Part shown: positions 15,705-17,700 of the stretch, one piece after another
Numbering within the stretch: position 1 is the first letter of the stretch
Layout: each line of letters opens with the position of its first letter
Source: CAZZCN01 sp964652975
Lineage (GTDB): Bacteria > Bacillota > Clostridia > Saccharofermentanales > UBA5734
DNA length: 17,700 nt
Reading direction: 5' to 3'
Assembly: GCA_964652975.1 (NCBI GenBank)
Contig: CAZZCN010000060.1
Coordinates: 1 to 17,700, forward strand
Notes under the pieces: generated by a model
Told to the model about the DNA's origin: nothing
Database searches by the model: none
Seen by the model: only the letters and a program-made list of their open reading frames with translations
Translations under genes and position numbers: made by a program

Positions 15705-17597
15705 ATGGCAAAGAACCAATTTGTAAATGATACCAGGTTTATGAGTGACAAAGCACGCAAAAACCACAGATTGTTATTTTTCGGCAAAATAGCTGTTGCC
15801 GTTATATTTGTGGCGATTATAGCATTTGCGATATACTTCATCTCGGTAAAAGTCTCAGAGAATTCAACTGACAAAATCTTCGCAAAATATAATTCACTTT
15901 GCGGAGAAGGCAGGTATGAGGAGGCATTGGATGTTTACAGGGAGCTGTATGACAGGTCACTGGACAAATCTTTATTTTCATCAGACAAAGAAACACTGGT
16001 AAAGGTTTTGCTTCAGATAGAAATCGATATGAATAAAAGGATAAAGGAACCTTTTGACCGTCTCACACTTAAACAGACACCGTTTACCGCCGGCGAACTA
16101 AAAATGTTCGAAGAGTTTCAGGAGATAGCTGTAAGAAAGCTTTCTGCAATGACGAATGAATATCTTAAAGGACTTTTACTGGGTAAATATACTCTCGAAA
16201 ATGTAAAATACTCATTTAGTGAACTCAAAAAAATCAACTTCAATTCAGACATACTTGCAATATACGAAAAGCAGTTGCCTGCAATTAATAATTTCTCAAC
16301 ACAAATGAAATCTATTATAAAAATGCATGATGACAAGCAATATATTGAAGCTGCACAGGTTTCTCAAAAGTATGCAGGTACCGAAAAAGGCTTTGTAAAG
16401 GACTATTTGACCATATATCTATCTGATTTGAAGAAGGAGATGTACCCTGTAATATTACGAGAGATTGACATCATGATGACGGGACGAAAGTTCTATTCAG
16501 CTAAGGCGGATTTGGACAAAATAATGCCGTTTTTCCCTAATGATGATGCATTAACAAAGAAGTACGCAATCTGCAAAGAAAACACAAAGAAGAAACTTGT
16601 CGAATTCTACGGACCTGTTGAACATTTGTCTGTACGACCTCTGATAGCTGACAAGTCGTTTCGATTTGACAAGGACACATACACGCTAAACGCTGAAGAT
16701 CTAATGTTAACCACCGATGAATTCAAAATCATACTGCAAAGGCTATACACGAATAATTATGTACTTATCGACATAGAGTCGTTATTTACACCGGAAGGCA
16801 AGAAAAGTAGAATTTTCATACCGGAAGGCAAAAAGCCTTTGATATTATCCATCGAGGGCTTGAATTATTATGCAGCACGACTGCGAACAGGTAATTCAAA
16901 GCAACTGTCTATTGATAAAGACGGTCATGTGGTTTCAAACTACTTAAATGAAAACGGTGATGAGATTACTGACAGAAATGGAGAAGCGATAGGATTACTA
17001 GAGCAATTCATTGACCAAAATCCTGATTTTTCATTTGATGGTACCAAGGGTACAATATCCTTGACCGGTTATGAAGGTGTTTTTGGTTATGTAGCCAATG
17101 CCGACCAGATTGATGACCGCAAAGCCGGTTTAATGGAGCATGTATCTACCGGATTCGACATTGACACCAAGCAGATCAGCGGCAATTTTAAAAAAGTCAA
17201 AGATATTATAGATGTGCTTAAGCAAAACGGCTGGACATTCGCATCATCGACCTACGGAGGAATCTCCGTCGCTGACAGCACAATAGAGGCTGTAGCTGAA
17301 GATACAAAAAAATGGAGGGAACAGGTAGGGATTCTGACAGGACCGGTAAAAGTGCTGCTGTTTCCGAATGGCAGTTTAGTGACATCAAAAGATCCAAAAT
17401 GCGAATTATTCATAAACGAAGGCATTATAATACAATGCGGTATTGGGCCTACTGCCTACTTTAACGAGGGAGAGCGGACCCTTTTCATGGACAGGGTTGT
17501 CTTGAATGGATTTACTATGAGAAAAGTCGATGTTAGAAGATTTTTCGATGTAAAGGAAGTTTACAGCAGTAAAAGGACAAAGCCTTTAGGTAAATAA
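15705..17597 (+). CDS. Membrane-anchored NodB-like polysaccharide deacetylase homologue, predicted catalytically inactive
   Basis: A 630-residue protein. The ATG at 15705 follows AAAGG by about 5 bp. A short cytoplasmic N-terminus, one transmembrane helix (about 23-48) and a helical TPR-like extracytoplasmic region (about 52-300, with EGRYEEALDVYRELY) lead into a domain resembling Firmicute polysaccharide deacetylases: LTTDEFKIILQRLYTNNYVLIDI (335-357), PEGKKPLILS then NYY (373-389), DFSFDGTKGTISLTGYEGVFGY (441-462), a GWTFAS segment (509-514), and a late MDRVVLNGFTMRK (595-607). In active members the next motifs are S/TFDD and SHTWGH, which supply the catalytic Asp and the metal-binding Asp-His-His. 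Here they read SIEG (382-385) and SSTYGG (514-519), so all metal ligands and the catalytic base (Asp to Glu) are changed. The protein probably binds rather than deacetylates wall polymers; this is inferred. The same-strand topoisomerase genes end 210 bp upstream. Confidence 0.78.
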   Translation: MAKNQFVNDTRFMSDKARKNHRLLFFGKIAVAVIFVAIIAFAIYFISVKVSENSTDKIFAKYNSLCGEGRYEEALDVYRELYDRSLDKSLFSSDKETLVKVLLQIEIDMNKRIKEPFDRLTLKQTPFTAGELKMFEEFQEIAVRKLSAMTNEYLKGLLLGKYTLENVKYSFSELKKINFNSDILAIYEKQLPAINNFSTQMKSIIKMHDDKQYIEAAQVSQKYAGTEKGFVKDYLTIYLSDLKKEMYPVILREIDIMMTGRKFYSAKADLDKIMPFFPNDDALTKKYAICKENTKKKLVEFYGPVEHLSVRPLIADKSFRFDKDTYTLNAEDLMLTTDEFKIILQRLYTNNYVLIDIESLFTPEGKKSRIFIPEGKKPLILSIEGLNYYAARLRTGNSKQLSIDKDGHVVSNYLNENGDEITDRNGEAIGLLEQFIDQNPDFSFDGTKGTISLTGYEGVFGYVANADQIDDRKAGLMEHVSTGFDIDTKQISGNFKKVKDIIDVLKQNGWTFASSTYGGISVADSTIEAVAEDTKKWREQVGILTGPVKVLLFPNGSLVTSKDPKCELFINEGIIIQCGIGPTAYFNEGERTLFMDRVVLNGFTMRKVDVRRFFDVKEVYSSKRTKPLGK

Positions 17598-17598
17598 A

Positions 17599-17620
17599 AG
17601 CCAAACCCGGGGGTTTGGCT
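17599..17620 (+). terminator. GC-rich hairpin just after the deacetylase-like gene
   Basis: The 9-10 bp stem AGCCAAACCC / GGGTTTGGCT starts 2 bp after the stop codon. No T-tract follows (CTACTGAAATT), so intrinsic termination is uncertain although the position fits. Confidence 0.5.
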
Positions 17621-17651
17621 CTACTGAAATTATTTACCTATGCTTGCTTAC

Positions 17652-17693
17652 ATATTTGTTATTTGATTTCTGATATTTGTTGTTAGATTTCTG
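17652..17693. repeat. Two tandem copies of a 21-bp AT-rich repeat at the window edge
   Basis: Copies at 17652-17672 and 17673-17693 match at 19 of 21 positions; each begins ATATTTGTT and ends GATTTCTG. The sequence after it (ATATATA) suggests a third copy may begin beyond the window. Confidence 0.8.
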
Positions 17694-17700
17694 ATATATA

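Noticed and set aside
15705..17597. Pseudogene call for the deacetylase-like gene
   Set aside because: The frame is intact over 630 codons and non-catalytic family motifs are well preserved, so loss of the active site looks like functional change and not decay.

Overview
The window looks like chromosomal DNA of a low-GC Gram-positive anaerobe, most likely class Clostridia. The basis is moderate AT-richness, strong AGGAGG-type ribosome-binding sites, tRNAs with encoded CCA, a minimal nifS-nifU iron-sulfur pair, a LemA/DUF2207 membrane pair, a BspA-type leucine-rich-repeat adhesin, and a second, divergent type IIA topoisomerase. I cannot name a species. There are no phage genes, transposases or CRISPR arrays.

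Layout. 1-3733 (+): the 3' end of rarA (replication-fork maintenance), a LarA-family nickel racemase, cysteine desulfurase nifS, and Fe-S scaffold nifU. 3731-4134: a convergent intergenic region packed with near-perfect palindromes, some inside tandem direct repeats. 4133-6724 (-): lemA and a DUF2207 membrane protein transcribed leftward from a promoter near 6778-6807. 6864-7217 (+): a tRNA-Gly(TCC), tRNA-Arg(TCT) unit with its own promoter and a strong terminator. 7387-10830 (+): a 1147-residue secreted mosaic protein made of BspA-type LRRs, InlB-type repeats and four fibronectin type III units, closed by a terminator at 10893-10931. 11056-15494 (+): the B and A subunits of a divergent type IIA topoisomerase. 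15705-17597 (+): a membrane-anchored NodB-like polysaccharide deacetylase homologue that has lost its metal-binding residues.

How the genes work together. NifS delivers sulfur to NifU for Fe-S cluster building. LemA and the DUF2207 protein form a recurrent membrane pair of unclear function. The two topoisomerase subunits should form a heterotetramer that retains its ATPase, TOPRIM and catalytic tyrosine residues. It differs from ordinary gyrase in the quinolone-binding region and lacks a recognisable GyrA box.

The most notable signals are: the predicted inactive deacetylase, whose mRNA leader appears to carry an eight-unit GATAGTA heptamer array just before the ribosome-binding site; the natural Met/Glu pair at the quinolone Ser/Asp positions of the A subunit; an abrupt base-composition shift inside the adhesin gene at about 9525; and the palindrome cluster between nifU and the DUF2207 gene.
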